Positions 34,609 through 44,166 of a stretch of 53,016 nucleotides of DNA are shown in pieces. Each line of letters opens with the position of its first letter. Position 1 is the first letter of the stretch. Below the pieces are notes generated by a model, which was given only the letters and a program-made list of their open reading frames with translations, made no database searches and had not been told where the DNA came from. The position numbers and the translations under genes were made by a program. Source of the DNA: Geomonas paludis (lineage in GTDB: Bacteria; Desulfobacterota; Desulfuromonadia; Geobacterales; Geobacteraceae); the NCBI RefSeq assembly GCF_014193585.1, contig NZ_BLXY01000017.1:1-53016 (forward strand), written 5' to 3'.

Positions 34609-35900
34609 AAAAACTGATCCTTGCCCTTACCTGCGCGGGGCCGCTTCTGGCGGCCCTTTTGCTTCCCACCTTCGCCAAGGCTACGGTGGGCGAGCCCGCG
34701 TTCGCCAAGGCTACGGTGGGCGAGCCCGCGTTCGCCAAGGCTACGGTGGGCGAGCCCGCGTTCGCCAAGGCTACGGTGGGCGAGCCCGCGTTCGCCAAGG
34801 CGGTAGACAAGCCGGCCGGCGAGCCGGCTCCCGCTGTGGTGGCTCCGGCTCCGGCGGTGATTGCGCCAGCTGCGGCTGCTCCGGCTGCGGCTGCGGCACA
34901 GCGGGTCGAGGCGCCCTTCAAGCCGCAGATCTCGTACGGCGACCAGGTGCTGGCCGAGGATACGGTCTGGCGCGGCGAGGTGCTGGTGCAGGGGGCGGTC
35001 ACGGTCGCGGCCCAGGCGACGCTGACCGTGGAGCCGGGAACGGTGGTGCGCTTCAAAAAGAGCGAGGGGCGCAATGCGACCCTGCTGGTGCAGGGACGTA
35101 TCGTCGCTGCCGGTACCAAGGAGGACCCGGTCCGTTTTACCTCCAGCTTCGCCACTTCGGCGGCGGGGGACTGGCTGGGGATCACGCTCCTGGGAAGCGA
35201 GAAGAAGAATGTCCTGGAGAACTGCCGCATCGACGGAGCCCAGACCGGTCTCGAAGCGCTCTTCTCCAACCTGACGCTGAAAGGGGTGCGGGCAGAGCGC
35301 TGCGCCGTGGGGATGCGCTTTCAGGATGCCCTGGTGCAGATGGAAGCCGGCGGCGCCTCGGACTGCGATGCGGGCCTGGTCTTTGCCAACAGCGAAGCGA
35401 CGCTGCGCAGCCTCAACCTGATCGGCAACCGCGTCGGCATCTCGGCCCAGAAAAGCTCCCTCTACCTGCAGGACGGCAGTCTCGCCATGAACCGTTCGGC
35501 ACTGTCGTGTGACGGCTGCCGGGTGAAGCTCGCCGGCGGGGCCGTGCTGGACAACGGGCGCGGGGTGACCCTGCTGGAGAGCGAGGGGAGTATCTCCGGC
35601 ATGAAGCTCGCGCGCAACAGCGATTACGGTATCTCCCTGACCACCTCGCGGGTGCGGGTGGAGGGGAACCTGATCACCGGCAACGGCACCCAGGGGATGC
35701 TGGTTTTCGACGGCGCCGGCGTGGCCTGGGGCAACATCATCAGCGGCAACAGCGGGTACGACGTCTACAACGCCGGCACCGAGGAGTTTCGTGCCCCCAA
35801 CAACTTCTGGGGGGAGAGCGGTCCCAGGATCTTCGACAACGGCGGCCGCGGCAAGGTGGGCGTCGTGCCGCAACTCAAGACGGCACCCAACGGCAACTAA
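34605..35900 (+). CDS. Exported right-handed parallel beta-helix protein
   Basis: 431 residues with a signal peptide (MKKLILALTCAGPLLAALLL). A four-fold FAKATVGEPA repeat (about 23-65) and a Pro/Ala linker follow. From about residue 100 onward, short repeated strands (TLTVEPGTVVRFKK, GNRVGISAQKSSLYLQDGSL, GNLITGNGTQGMLVFD) mark a parallel beta-helix of the NosD / pectate-lyase-like type, ending with the NNFWGESGP motif common to these. It probably binds or cleaves polysaccharide, or is a surface protein. It is coupled to the diguanylate cyclase gene by ATGA overlap, which suggests a c-di-GMP-linked envelope role. Confidence 0.75.
   Translation: MKKLILALTCAGPLLAALLLPTFAKATVGEPAFAKATVGEPAFAKATVGEPAFAKATVGEPAFAKAVDKPAGEPAPAVVAPAPAVIAPAAAAPAAAAAQRVEAPFKPQISYGDQVLAEDTVWRGEVLVQGAVTVAAQATLTVEPGTVVRFKKSEGRNATLLVQGRIVAAGTKEDPVRFTSSFATSAAGDWLGITLLGSEKKNVLENCRIDGAQTGLEALFSNLTLKGVRAERCAVGMRFQDALVQMEAGGASDCDAGLVFANSEATLRSLNLIGNRVGISAQKSSLYLQDGSLAMNRSALSCDGCRVKLAGGAVLDNGRGVTLLESEGSISGMKLARNSDYGISLTTSRVRVEGNLITGNGTQGMLVFDGAGVAWGNIISGNSGYDVYNAGTEEFRAPNNFWGESGPRIFDNGGRGKVGVVPQLKTAPNGN
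34671..34803 (+). repeat. In-frame 30-bp tandem repeat (FAKATVGEPA), four copies
   Basis: Four nearly identical 30-bp units starting TTCGCCAAGGCTACGGTG begin directly after the signal peptide of the beta-helix protein, plus a partial fifth. The unit length keeps the frame. The same peptide turns up in many unrelated proteins in repeat-rich genomes, so it is probably a mobile repeat that entered a coding sequence. Confidence 0.85.
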
Positions 35901-35954
35901 ACGGGCCGTTCAACGTTCGACGTTTGAACCGGACATCGGACAAGCCGACAAAAC

Positions 35955-36040
35955 CATTGGCCACGGAGAACGTCTGAGAACTTCGGAGAAAACCTTAGAA
36001 CCTCTCACACGGAGAAAATCTGAGGACATCTGAGAAAACC
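35955..36040. repeat. Short direct repeats in the gap before rph
   Basis: Two similar 35-40 bp blocks (CACGGAGAACGTCTGAGAAC and CACGGAGAAAATCTGAGGAC, each ending GAGAAAACCTT). On either side lie AACGTTCGACGTTTGAACCGG (35911) and GAACGTTGAACCGG (36129). No gene is seen in 35901-36155. Confidence 0.5.
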
Positions 36041-36155
36041 TTTTACAGCAGTTGATGGTGAACAAAGGAAATTTAGCCGCCGGGAAAGGGCGGCTTGAGG
36101 GGAAGCAGCATAACGAACGTTGAACCTTGAACGTTGAACCGGTTTTGGAGAGAGC

Positions 36156-36875
36156 ATGACACGCACAAACGGCCGCGCGGCCGACGCACTGAGAGATGTG
36201 AAGATCACCCGCAACTACCTCAAACACGCCGAAGGCTCGGTCCTGATCGAGTTCGGCGACACCAAGGTCATCTGCAACGCGACCGTCGAGGCGAAGGTGC
36301 CCTCGTTCCTGAAAGGGAAGGGGACCGGCTGGGTGACCGCCGAGTACTGCATGCTGCCGCGCGCAACCCACACCCGCAACCAGCGCGAGTCCTCGAAGGG
36401 GAAACTCTCGGGACGCACCCACGAGATCCAGCGCCTGATCGGCAGATCGCTGCGCGCGGTGGTGGACATGGAGAAGCTGGGTGAGCGCTCCATCCTCATC
36501 GACTGCGACGTGATCCAGGCCGACGGCGGCACCCGCACCGCTTCCATCACCGGCGCCTACGTGGCGCTGGCCGACGCGCTGCAGACCCTGGTGGACAACG
36601 GGGAGCTGGCGGAGAGCCCGCTGCGCGAGGCGGTGGCCGCGGTCAGCGTGGGCATCATCGACGGCACCCCGTTCCTCGACCTCGACTACCCGGAGGACTC
36701 CAACGCCGAGGTGGACATGAACTTCGTGATGACCTCGTCGATGCGCTTCGTCGAGGTGCAGGGGACCGCCGAGGCGGAGCCGTTCACCATCGAGCAGATG
36801 GACGCCATGCGCAGCCACGCCATGCTCGGGCTCTCCCGGCTCTTCGAACTGCAGCGGGAGGCGCTTCAGGCATGA
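36156..36875 (+). CDS. rph: Ribonuclease PH
   Basis: 239 residues, the standard length. It trims tRNA 3' ends phosphorolytically. Signatures: [57 protein letters not shown] (phosphate-binding Arg) and [18 protein letters not shown], all canonical. TTTTGGAGAGAGC precedes the ATG. It overlaps rdgB by four bases, the common rph-rdgB operon, which sits just ahead of a tRNA cluster. Confidence 0.95.
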   Translation: MTRTNGRAADALRDVKITRNYLKHAEGSVLIEFGDTKVICNATVEAKVPSFLKGKGTGWVTAEYCMLPRATHTRNQRESSKGKLSGRTHEIQRLIGRSLRAVVDMEKLGERSILIDCDVIQADGGTRTASITGAYVALADALQTLVDNGELAESPLREAVAAVSVGIIDGTPFLDLDYPEDSNAEVDMNFVMTSSMRFVEVQGTAEAEPFTIEQMDAMRSHAMLGLSRLFELQREALQA

Positions 36876-37462
36876 AAGAACTCCTGGTGGCATCGGGCAA
36901 CAAGGGGAAGCTGAAGGAGTTTGCCGAACTGTTGCGCGGGGTGGTGGAGACCATCCTGTCTCCCGCCGATTTCCCGGAACTCCCGGACGTGGTCGAGGAC
37001 GGCGACACCTTCGAGGCCAACGCCATTAAGAAGGCGCTCTCGGCGGCCAGGTTCACCGGCAAGCCCGTGCTGGCCGACGATTCCGGGCTCTGCGTCGACT
37101 ATCTCGGCGGGCGTCCAGGCGTCTTCTCGGCGCGCTTTGCCGGCGAGCATGCCAGCGACGCCGACAACAACGCGCTGCTTTTAAAGGAGCTCTCCGGCGT
37201 GCCGCGCGAGCAGCGCATCGGGGCCTTTCACTGCGTCATCGCGCTCTGCCTCCCGGACGGGACCTGCCAGACCTTCGACGGCATGCTGGCCGGCGAGATC
37301 CTGGAGACGCCGCGCGGCGACGGTGGCTTCGGGTACGATCCGTTGTTCATGGTGCCGGAGTACGGGCAGACCTTCTCCGAGCTCCCCATGGAGGTGAAGA
37401 ACGCCATCAGCCACCGCGGGCGGGCCATGCAGATGCTCAAAGAGGCATTGTCCTCACGCTAA
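36872..37462 (+). CDS. rdgB: RdgB/HAM1 family XTP/dITP pyrophosphatase
   Basis: 196 residues. It removes non-canonical purine triphosphates (XTP, dITP) from the nucleotide pool. Signatures: [17 protein letters not shown] at the N-terminus (substrate loop SxNxGK), [24 protein letters not shown] (metal-binding Asp) and [23 protein letters not shown], with ISHRGRAM near the C-terminus. It starts within the rph stop (ATGA). Confidence 0.95.
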   Translation: MKELLVASGNKGKLKEFAELLRGVVETILSPADFPELPDVVEDGDTFEANAIKKALSAARFTGKPVLADDSGLCVDYLGGRPGVFSARFAGEHASDADNNALLLKELSGVPREQRIGAFHCVIALCLPDGTCQTFDGMLAGEILETPRGDGGFGYDPLFMVPEYGQTFSELPMEVKNAISHRGRAMQMLKEALSSR

Positions 37463-37490
37463 GACGCCGAGACGCAAAGAAAGAACAGAA

Positions 37491-37589
37491 AACCGCAACC
37501 GTCTAACAGGGATAAAGGGGATAAAGGGGATGGGTAAACCTTTCTGAGATGTTATCCCTTTCATCCCCTTCATCCCTGTTAATTGCGGT
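37491..37589. repeat. Inverted-repeat element with GGGATAAAG units, copy 2
   Basis: Outer arms AACCGCAA and TTGCGGTT, and inner arms TAACAGGGATAAAGGGG and CCCCTTCATCCCTGTTA. Same family as 26014-26120 but with two 9-bp units rather than five. It lies between rdgB and the tRNA promoter. Confidence 0.7.
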
Positions 37590-37610
37590 TCTGTTTACGG
37601 AAAAAATATC

Positions 37611-37639
37611 TTGCACGGCCGGAAACCCTGTGCTATAAA
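37611..37639 (+). promoter_or_regulatory. Sigma-70 promoter of the tRNA cluster
   Basis: TTGCAC (37611-37616), 17-bp spacer, TATAAA (37634-37639), starting 15 bp before the first tRNA. Close to consensus in both boxes with ideal spacing. Confidence 0.75.
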
Positions 37640-37653
37640 CGTGCTTCTTGGAT

Positions 37654-37731
37654 CGGGGTGTAGCGCAGCCTGGCTAGCGCACCTGCCTTGGGAGCAGGGG
37701 GCCGGAGGTTCGAATCCTCTCACCCCGACCA
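37654..37731 (+). tRNA. tRNA-Pro (TGG)
   Basis: Cloverleaf with acceptor CGGGGTG/CACCCCG, anticodon loop CTTGGGA (anticodon TGG, G37 as usual for proline), T-arm GGTTCGAATCC, and encoded CCA. Confidence 0.95.
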
Positions 37732-37753
37732 CTCATTGCAGGGCTTTACTTCT

Positions 37754-37830
37754 GCGCCTGTAGCTCAGCTGGATAGAGCAACGGCCTTCTAAGCCGTAGG
37801 TCAGAGGTTCGAACCCTCTCAGGCGTGCCA
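37754..37830 (+). tRNA. tRNA-Arg (TCT)
   Basis: Acceptor GCGCCTG with CAGGCGT (G-T end pair), anticodon stem ACGGC/GCCGT, loop CTTCTAA (anticodon TCT), T-arm GGTTCGAACC, encoded CCA. Confidence 0.95.
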
Positions 37831-37841
37831 CAATTGAATAT

Positions 37842-37918
37842 GGTGGGTATGGTGAAGCGGTTAACACAAACGACTGTGACTCGTTCATACGTGGGTTCGA
37901 ATCCCACTACCCACCCCA
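37842..37918 (+). tRNA. tRNA-His (GTG)
   Basis: Acceptor GTGGGTA/TACCCAC with an extra 5' G (37842) facing C73, the histidine identity element. Anticodon stem AACGA/TCGTT, loop CTGTGAC (anticodon GTG), encoded CCA. Confidence 0.95.
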
Positions 37919-37930
37919 ACCTATAAAGAC

Positions 37931-37957
37931 AACCCCGTTTAAAAGCGGGGTTTGTTG
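37931..37957 (+). terminator. Terminator-like hairpin between tRNA-His and tRNA-Leu
   Basis: AACCCCG and CGGGGTT form a stem around TTTAAAAG, followed by TGTTGTTT. The downstream tRNA-Leu may depend on read-through. Confidence 0.6.
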
Positions 37958-37975
37958 TTTCAGCTGTTCGATTTT

Positions 37976-38060
37976 GCGAGAGTGGCGGAATTGGCAGACG
38001 CACCAGACTTAGGATCTGGCACCGCAAGGTATAGGGGTTCAAGTCCCCTCTCTCGCACCA
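37976..38060 (+). tRNA. tRNA-Leu (TAG)
   Basis: 85 nt with a long variable arm, as expected for leucine. Acceptor GCGAGAG/CTCTCGC, anticodon stem CCAGA/TCTGG, loop CTTAGGA (anticodon TAG), encoded CCA. Confidence 0.95.
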
Positions 38061-38069
38061 GTACTTCGA

Positions 38070-38107
38070 ATAAAGCCTCTATCTGGATCACAGATAGAGG
38101 CTTTTTC
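38070..38107 (+). terminator. Terminator of the tRNA cluster
   Basis: AAGCCTCTATCTG and CAGATAGAGGCTT, loop GATCA, followed by TTTCTAT. Strong 13-bp stem. Confidence 0.85.
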
Positions 38108-38199
38108 TATTTGGATCAGGCATCTATCTGCTGCTGGCAAAAATCAAATCCCCCTGTCCCCCTTTTACAAGGCTGTGTTAGGGATCCGTGTTGGTATTC

Positions 38200-38332
38200 C
38201 CATTGATCTCGTTCCCAAGGTCCGCCTTGGGAACGCAAACTTCTCCGAAGCTCCAACTTCCCTCGGATGCAAAGCTGGAGCTTTGCGCCATGTGGGGTTC
38301 CCAAGCCGGAGCTTGGGAACCAGGAAAACGTT
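38200..38332. repeat. Dispersed repeat built of TTCCCAAG/CTTGGGAA palindromes
   Basis: Three nested inverted pairs: CGTTCCCAAGGTCCGCCTTGGGAACG near 38211, GAAGCTCCAACTT ... AAAGCTGGAGCTTT in the middle, and GGTTCCCAAGCCGGAGCTTGGGAACC near 38306. This is an extragenic palindrome cluster in the 410-bp gap before the AlkA gene; no coding sequence is seen there. Confidence 0.65.
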
Positions 38333-38470
38333 CCGTTCAAAAGGCCGCTCCGGTATCGGACGGCTTTTTGCGTTGTCTGTATCATTTCTTCCCCCTATTT
38401 GCATGCATGTCCGAAAATAGCCGGTTTTTTGGGAGAGGATGTTGTATCTTGCTCAAAAGAGGTGAGGCAT

Positions 38471-39934
38471 ATGTCGAGGGATGAAGAACGGATATGGTAC
38501 GCGGCACTGAAGGCGAAGGACGCCCGCTTCGACGGGCACTTTTTCGTGGGGGTCTCCTCCACGGGAATCTACTGCCGCCCGATATGCCGGGCGAAACTCC
38601 CCAAACCGGAAAACTGCACCTTCTACACTACGGCTGCTGCGGCGGAACAGGCGGGCTTCCGGCCCTGCCTTTTGTGCCGGCCGGAACGCGCCCCGGGGAC
38701 AGCGCCGGTCGATGCCTCCGCCGTCCTGGTCCATCGGGCCAAGGTCTTGCTGGAGGAGAACTGCGGCAGCGGATTGAGTATCGAAGAGATCGCCGGCCAT
38801 CTCGGCTGCACGGACCGCCACATGCGCCGCGTCTTTTCGGCTGCCTACCACGTCACCCCGGTTCAATATCTGCAGACCTGCCGCTTGCTGCTCGCCAAGA
38901 GCCTCCTTGCCGACACCGACCTTTCGGTGCTCGACGTGGCGATGGCGGCCGGTTTCGGCAGCCTGCGGCGCTTCAATGACCTCTTCAAGAACAAGTACCG
39001 GCTGGCGCCTACCGCCTTGCGCCGGCAGTCGCCCCGCACGCAAAGCCGGGACAACGCCATCGTCCTGGCGCTGGGGTATCGCCCGCCTTACCAGTGGCGC
39101 CAGATGCTGGACTTTCTCGCCCAGCGCGCCATTCCCGGCGTGGAGACGATAATCGACGGCCAATACCTGCGCACCGTGCATCTCGTCAGCGCAGAGAAGC
39201 AACCTGCATATGGCTGGGTACGGGTAGGGCACCGGCCGGAAAACGACGTGCTGACGGTGACGGTGGACCCGGCCCTTTTGCCGGTACTGACCCAGGTGCT
39301 GGCCCGGATCCGGCACCTCTTCGATCTGTTCTGCGATCCGCATGCGGTGTATGAGGTTCTTGGTGCCATGAACGCCATCCGCCCCGGCCTCTGTACCCTG
39401 GGAACGCGCCTACCCGGTTGTTTCGATCCTTTCGAGATGGCGGTGCGGGCCGTGCTGGGGCAGCAAATTACCGTGAAGGCGGCCCGCACTCTGGCCGCAC
39501 GGCTCGTAGCAGCCCATGGCACTCCCGTTGCGACCGGCATCGAGGGGCTCAGCCACGTTTTCCCATCACCTGAGCAGATCGTCGCCCTGGACGGGCCCAT
39601 CGACGGGCATCTCGGCCCGCTGGGCATCACCGGCGCCCGGGCGCGCACCATTTTGGAGCTGGCCCGGGCCGTGGTGCGGGAAGAGATAGATTTCAAGTTC
39701 GGAGCCGAACCGGAAACGGAGCTGAAGAAGCTGCTGGCCGTTCCCGGCATCGGGCCGTGGACGGCGCAGTACGTCGCGATGCGAGCCATGGGATGGCCCG
39801 ATGCCTTCCCCGATACGGATTTCGGGGTGAAAAAGGCGTTGGCTCCGCGCACCTTGAAGGAAATATCGGCGTTGGCCGAGACGTGGCGCCCCTGGCGTAG
39901 TTACGCGACGGTCAATTTATGGAACTCACTGTAA
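38471..39934 (+). CDS. alkA: Ada-AlkA fusion: DNA-3-methyladenine glycosylase II with Ada regulatory half
   Basis: 487 residues from ATG 38471. Residues about 1-70 form the Ada zinc domain with four Cys ligands (GIYCRPICRAK and FRPCLLCRPE); one Cys accepts methyl groups from DNA phosphotriesters. Residues about 85-185 form an AraC-type DNA-binding domain (LSIEEIAGHLGCTDRHMRRVF). From about 195 on come an AlkA N-terminal domain and a HhH-GPD glycosylase domain (AVPGIGPWTAQYVAMRAMGWPDAFPDTD, with the catalytic Asp). It removes alkylated bases and may activate its own operon. It is followed by an O6-alkylguanine repair gene. Confidence 0.93.
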   Translation: MSRDEERIWYAALKAKDARFDGHFFVGVSSTGIYCRPICRAKLPKPENCTFYTTAAAAEQAGFRPCLLCRPERAPGTAPVDASAVLVHRAKVLLEENCGSGLSIEEIAGHLGCTDRHMRRVFSAAYHVTPVQYLQTCRLLLAKSLLADTDLSVLDVAMAAGFGSLRRFNDLFKNKYRLAPTALRRQSPRTQSRDNAIVLALGYRPPYQWRQMLDFLAQRAIPGVETIIDGQYLRTVHLVSAEKQPAYGWVRVGHRPENDVLTVTVDPALLPVLTQVLARIRHLFDLFCDPHAVYEVLGAMNAIRPGLCTLGTRLPGCFDPFEMAVRAVLGQQITVKAARTLAARLVAAHGTPVATGIEGLSHVFPSPEQIVALDGPIDGHLGPLGITGARARTILELARAVVREEIDFKFGAEPETELKKLLAVPGIGPWTAQYVAMRAMGWPDAFPDTDFGVKKALAPRTLKEISALAETWRPWRSYATVNLWNSL

Positions 39935-39960
39935 GCACCGGCCCGGTGCACGAGGTAACT

Positions 39961-40500
39961 ATGATGTACTCGACAGATTATGCGTCCCCCTTGGGAAGGA
40001 TCATGCTCGCGAGCGACGGCGGCAATCTCGTCGGTTTGTGGCTGGAGGGGCAGAAATATTTTGCGGCGACCGTGCAGGAAGAGACGGAGGAGAGACCGGA
40101 TCTGCCGGCGCTTGTTGCGGCGCGACAGTGGCTGGACCGGTATTTCAGGGGGGAACGGCCGGCCATCGCCGACTTGCCTTTGGCACCCAAAGGCGGGGCA
40201 TTCCGCAGGGGGGTCTGGGACATCCTGTGCGGGATCCCGTACGGCGAAGTCATCACCTATGGTGACATCGCGAAAAAGATGGCGGCCCAGACCGGCAAGG
40301 CGAGCATGTCCGCGCAGGCCGTCGGCGGGGCCGTGGGCCACAACCCGATCTCCATCGTGATTCCCTGTCACCGCGTGGTGGGGACCAATGGCAGCCTGAC
40401 CGGTTATGCGGCAGGCGTCGACAAAAAGATAAAACTCCTGGAGCACGAGGGGGTCGACCTGTCGCGGTTGCGGAGGCCCGGGCAGGGGACGGCTCTTTGA
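39961..40500 (+). CDS. ogt: Methylated-DNA-protein-cysteine methyltransferase
   Basis: 179 residues from ATG 39961, which follows GAGGTAACT. An in-frame ATG at 39919 overlaps the AlkA gene by 16 bp but has no ribosome-binding site. The active site IPCHRVVG is intact, with NPISIV before and SLTGYAAG after; PYGEVITYGDIAKKM is the DNA-binding helix. It transfers alkyl groups from O6-guanine to its Cys. It supplies the methyltransferase half that the Ada-AlkA protein lacks, so the two genes together cover the functions of Ada, AlkA and Ogt. Confidence 0.93.
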   Translation: MMYSTDYASPLGRIMLASDGGNLVGLWLEGQKYFAATVQEETEERPDLPALVAARQWLDRYFRGERPAIADLPLAPKGGAFRRGVWDILCGIPYGEVITYGDIAKKMAAQTGKASMSAQAVGGAVGHNPISIVIPCHRVVGTNGSLTGYAAGVDKKIKLLEHEGVDLSRLRRPGQGTAL

Positions 40501-40608
40501 GCGGTGGGGCGATGCGGGGTGGCGCCTCCCACATTGGACGAAGATTTTACCGAAGTAAACAATCTGACTTCGTGGTCAATAGTGGGAGAAGATTTCCGTT
40601 TTCCTGAC

Positions 40609-40635
40609 TTAAGTATGAAGTAGCCGTCCCGATGA
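40609..40635 (+). promoter_or_regulatory. Possible sigma-28-like promoter before the FlgO-like operon
   Basis: TTAA (40609-40612), 15-bp gap, CCCGATGA (40628-40635), against TAAA-N15-GCCGATAA: 3/4 and 6/8 matches with ideal spacing. It lies 51 bp before the first lipoprotein gene. A flagellar sigma factor would suit FlgO-like genes. Confidence 0.35.
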
Positions 40636-40685
40636 GTGAACATGTTGTTGAAAGCGTTGGTTAAATAACATGATCAGGAGGGACA

Positions 40686-40976
40686 ATGAAACGATTGGTC
40701 TTTTTATTGTTGCTGTCCAGCACGGTGACGGGCTGTGTCACAACCACTCCCGTAGTAATCAATGACGGTGTCAGGAGTCGCGCCTTTATTCCCTGCACTA
40801 CCGACTCGCTGTGCTTTCGCGACGGGTACAACGTGACCTGGGACAACTGGTGCCCCAACATCAACCGGGACTACCCGGTCTCCTACCGGCTGAAGCAGTT
40901 CGAGTACATGTCCAACCGCGTGGAGTACATCCTGCTGCCGCGCACCGAGATCGGACGCGAGGGAGGTGACCTGTGA
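40686..40976 (+). CDS. Small lipoprotein, first gene of the FlgO-like operon
   Basis: 96 residues. The signal peptide ends in a lipobox (LLLLSSTVTGC, Cys17). The mature part is short and Cys/Trp/Tyr-rich (PCTTDSLCFRDGYNVTWDNW, then YRLKQFEYMSNRVEYILLPR). No family recognised. AGGAGGGACA precedes the ATG. Its TGA overlaps the GTG of the next gene (GTGA), so the two are coupled. Confidence 0.6.
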   Translation: MKRLVFLLLLSSTVTGCVTTTPVVINDGVRSRAFIPCTTDSLCFRDGYNVTWDNWCPNINRDYPVSYRLKQFEYMSNRVEYILLPRTEIGREGGDL

Positions 40977-41704
40977 GACACCACGTAAAGGCTTTGGCAC
41001 TGCTCGCCATCGGGCTCTGTTCGGCATGCGCCAACTCGGCCGCCATGGGCCCCGCTTCCCAGCACAGGGATGCCGACAGCTACCAGAAAAAGACCATCGA
41101 GTCCAACCAGCGCTACATCGTCGACGAGCCGCTGCAGGTCCAGGACAGCCTCACCCAGGTGGGCAAATTCAACGCCCGGATGATCTTCATGACCGACCAG
41201 CTGGAGCGAAACGCCGACAGGAAGAGCCTGGAAAACACCTTTATCGTCACCAGCTTCGTCAATCTCGACAACCTCAACGAGACCACCTCCTTCGGCAGGC
41301 TGGTTGCCGAGGACGTGATCCACGAGTTGCAGGTGCGCAAGTGGAAGGTCTACGAGGTAAGGCTTGCCAAGGACACCACCGTCAACGAGCACGGCGAGTT
41401 TTCCTTAAGCCGCGACATACAGAAGATCCGTGCCCTGTACAAGATCGGCGGCGTGGTCACCGGGACCTATTCCGTTGCCGACAACCATCTCATCGTCAAC
41501 GCGAGGGTGATGGACATCGGCACCGGGCTGGTGATCTCCTCGGGGCAGGTCCATCTCCCCAGGAACAACTACATCGACAGCCTGCTTTTCCGCGAGGACA
41601 GGCTGAGCACCATGAAGATCGTCGGTGATACCCCCTACAGCTGCCGGGACATCCCGACCTGCTGGGGCGGCCAGAGTACGGCAGGGGAGGGGATCCGTAA
41701 ATGA
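40973..41704 (+). CDS. FlgO-family outer-membrane lipoprotein
   Basis: 243 residues, GTG start coupled to the previous gene (GAGGGAGGTGACCT upstream). Lipobox LLAIGLCSAC. The FlgO-type domain covers about 65-215: ENTFIVTSFVNLDNLNETTSFGRLVAEDVIHELQ and IGGVVTGTYSVADNHLIVNARVMD, with GLVISSGQVHL. FlgO proteins are outer-membrane lipoproteins linked to flagellar function in Vibrio. The C-terminus is Cys-containing (YSCRDIPTCWGG). It overlaps the next gene by ATGA. Confidence 0.78.
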   Translation: MRHHVKALALLAIGLCSACANSAAMGPASQHRDADSYQKKTIESNQRYIVDEPLQVQDSLTQVGKFNARMIFMTDQLERNADRKSLENTFIVTSFVNLDNLNETTSFGRLVAEDVIHELQVRKWKVYEVRLAKDTTVNEHGEFSLSRDIQKIRALYKIGGVVTGTYSVADNHLIVNARVMDIGTGLVISSGQVHLPRNNYIDSLLFREDRLSTMKIVGDTPYSCRDIPTCWGGQSTAGEGIRK

Positions 41705-42318
41705 GTCCTGTGCGCCTTATGCTCCTGGCCCTCATCGCCGCTTCCCTCCTGTCGGGGTGCGCGGGGACCCTGCCCATCACGGTGGGGGGGGACTGTCACA
41801 ACAAGACCCTGCCCATGCTGCTCGACGCCACCGACATGAAGACGCTGTTCCACGACATGGCCCTGGAACTGTGCACCGACAAGTGCGCCGACCGCCAAAG
41901 CTGCGCGCCCGCCTCCTGCAAGGAGGAGACCGGGGGGAGGGCGACGGTCATGGTGACCGACTTTGCCGACCTGCAGAGCCTGGTCCCCAGCCAGTCCGGC
42001 ATGCTCATGGGGGAACTGATGCGGGGCGGGCTGAACTCGGTGTGCTGCTACAAGATCGTGCAGGCGGAGTTCGCCAAGTACTTCAAGCTGTCCGAGAACG
42101 GCCTGGTGGTGCTGACGCGCAGGGCCACCGAGGTGAAGAAAAACGAGTACCAGCAGCCCGAGGCGGTGGTGGGGACCTACACCTACCTGAGCAACAACAA
42201 GGTGCTCATCTTTGCCCGCAAGATGGACACCGAGACCGGCACCATCTCGAAGATGGTGACCCGGGAGCTCACCTACTCCTGCGGCGGCAGTTCCGTTATC
42301 AACTACACCGTCAAGTAA
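41701..42318 (+). CDS. FlgO-like lipoprotein, third gene of the operon
   Basis: 205 residues from ATG 41701 (GGAGGGGATCCGTA upstream), overlapping the previous stop. Lipobox ASLLSGC. The domain follows the same plan as the preceding gene but is shorter and richer in Cys (LELCTDKCADRQSCAPASC): TVMVTDFADLQSLVPSQSGMLMGELMRGG, then VVGTYTYLSNNKVLIFARKMDTETG. It is probably a paralogue that pairs with it. The hairpin at 42396-42429 ends the operon. Confidence 0.72.
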   Translation: MSPVRLMLLALIAASLLSGCAGTLPITVGGDCHNKTLPMLLDATDMKTLFHDMALELCTDKCADRQSCAPASCKEETGGRATVMVTDFADLQSLVPSQSGMLMGELMRGGLNSVCCYKIVQAEFAKYFKLSENGLVVLTRRATEVKKNEYQQPEAVVGTYTYLSNNKVLIFARKMDTETGTISKMVTRELTYSCGGSSVINYTVK

Positions 42319-42395
42319 CCGGGGCACCCAGATTGAACCAGACCGGCACGGCAACAGCGGCATAGGACGGTGACGGAACCGCTCTCTGCGGATTC

Positions 42396-42429
42396 AATAA
42401 GGCTTACCTCTAACGGGGTAAGCCTTATT
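42396..42429 (+). terminator. Hairpin terminator after the FlgO-like operon
   Basis: A perfect 13-bp stem AATAAGGCTTACC/GGTAAGCCTTATT with an 8-nt loop. The T-tract is short. Confidence 0.6.
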
Positions 42430-42555
42430 CGTGGTTGTCGGCGGTGGGAAACCTCGACCGTCCGCCTTGCCCGCGGGCCCCTTACCCCGATCGGTTCAAG
42501 CTCTTCCCGCTGCTGCCGATAAGAGGGTGAACCTCAACCACGCGGAGCCCATCAC

Positions 42556-43941
<1,386 letters not shown>

Positions 43942-43959
43942 CCCGCCTCGACCCGCGGC

Positions 43960-44067
43960 AGAAGGGACAGGCTCCGTCAGGTGCCTGTCCCTTTGGCGGT
44001 ACGCTTCTTTCAGCTTGGTCCCCCAAAACAAGACCAAGGGGACAGGCACCTGGCGGAGCCAGTCCCC
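43960..44067. repeat. MITE-like inverted repeat, copy B
   Basis: Begins AGAAGGGACAGGCTCCGTCAGG and ends CCTGGCGGAGCCAGTCCCC, with ACGCTTCTTTCAGCTTGGTC inside. Same family as 18706-18823 and 50424-50535. A second partial copy of its middle (CGGTACGCTCCTTTCAGCTTGG) follows at 44073-44094. Confidence 0.75.
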
Positions 44068-44166
44068 TCCCCCGGTACGCTCCTTTCAGCTTGGCCACCA
44101 ACAACCAAGACGACGAGGACAAACCCTTGGCGGTGTCCCCCCCCCTTGTCCCGCTGGCGCACACAC

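Noticed and set aside
37654..38060. tRNA-associated integration site for an island
   Set aside because: No integrase gene and no duplicated tRNA 3' end were found near the cluster.
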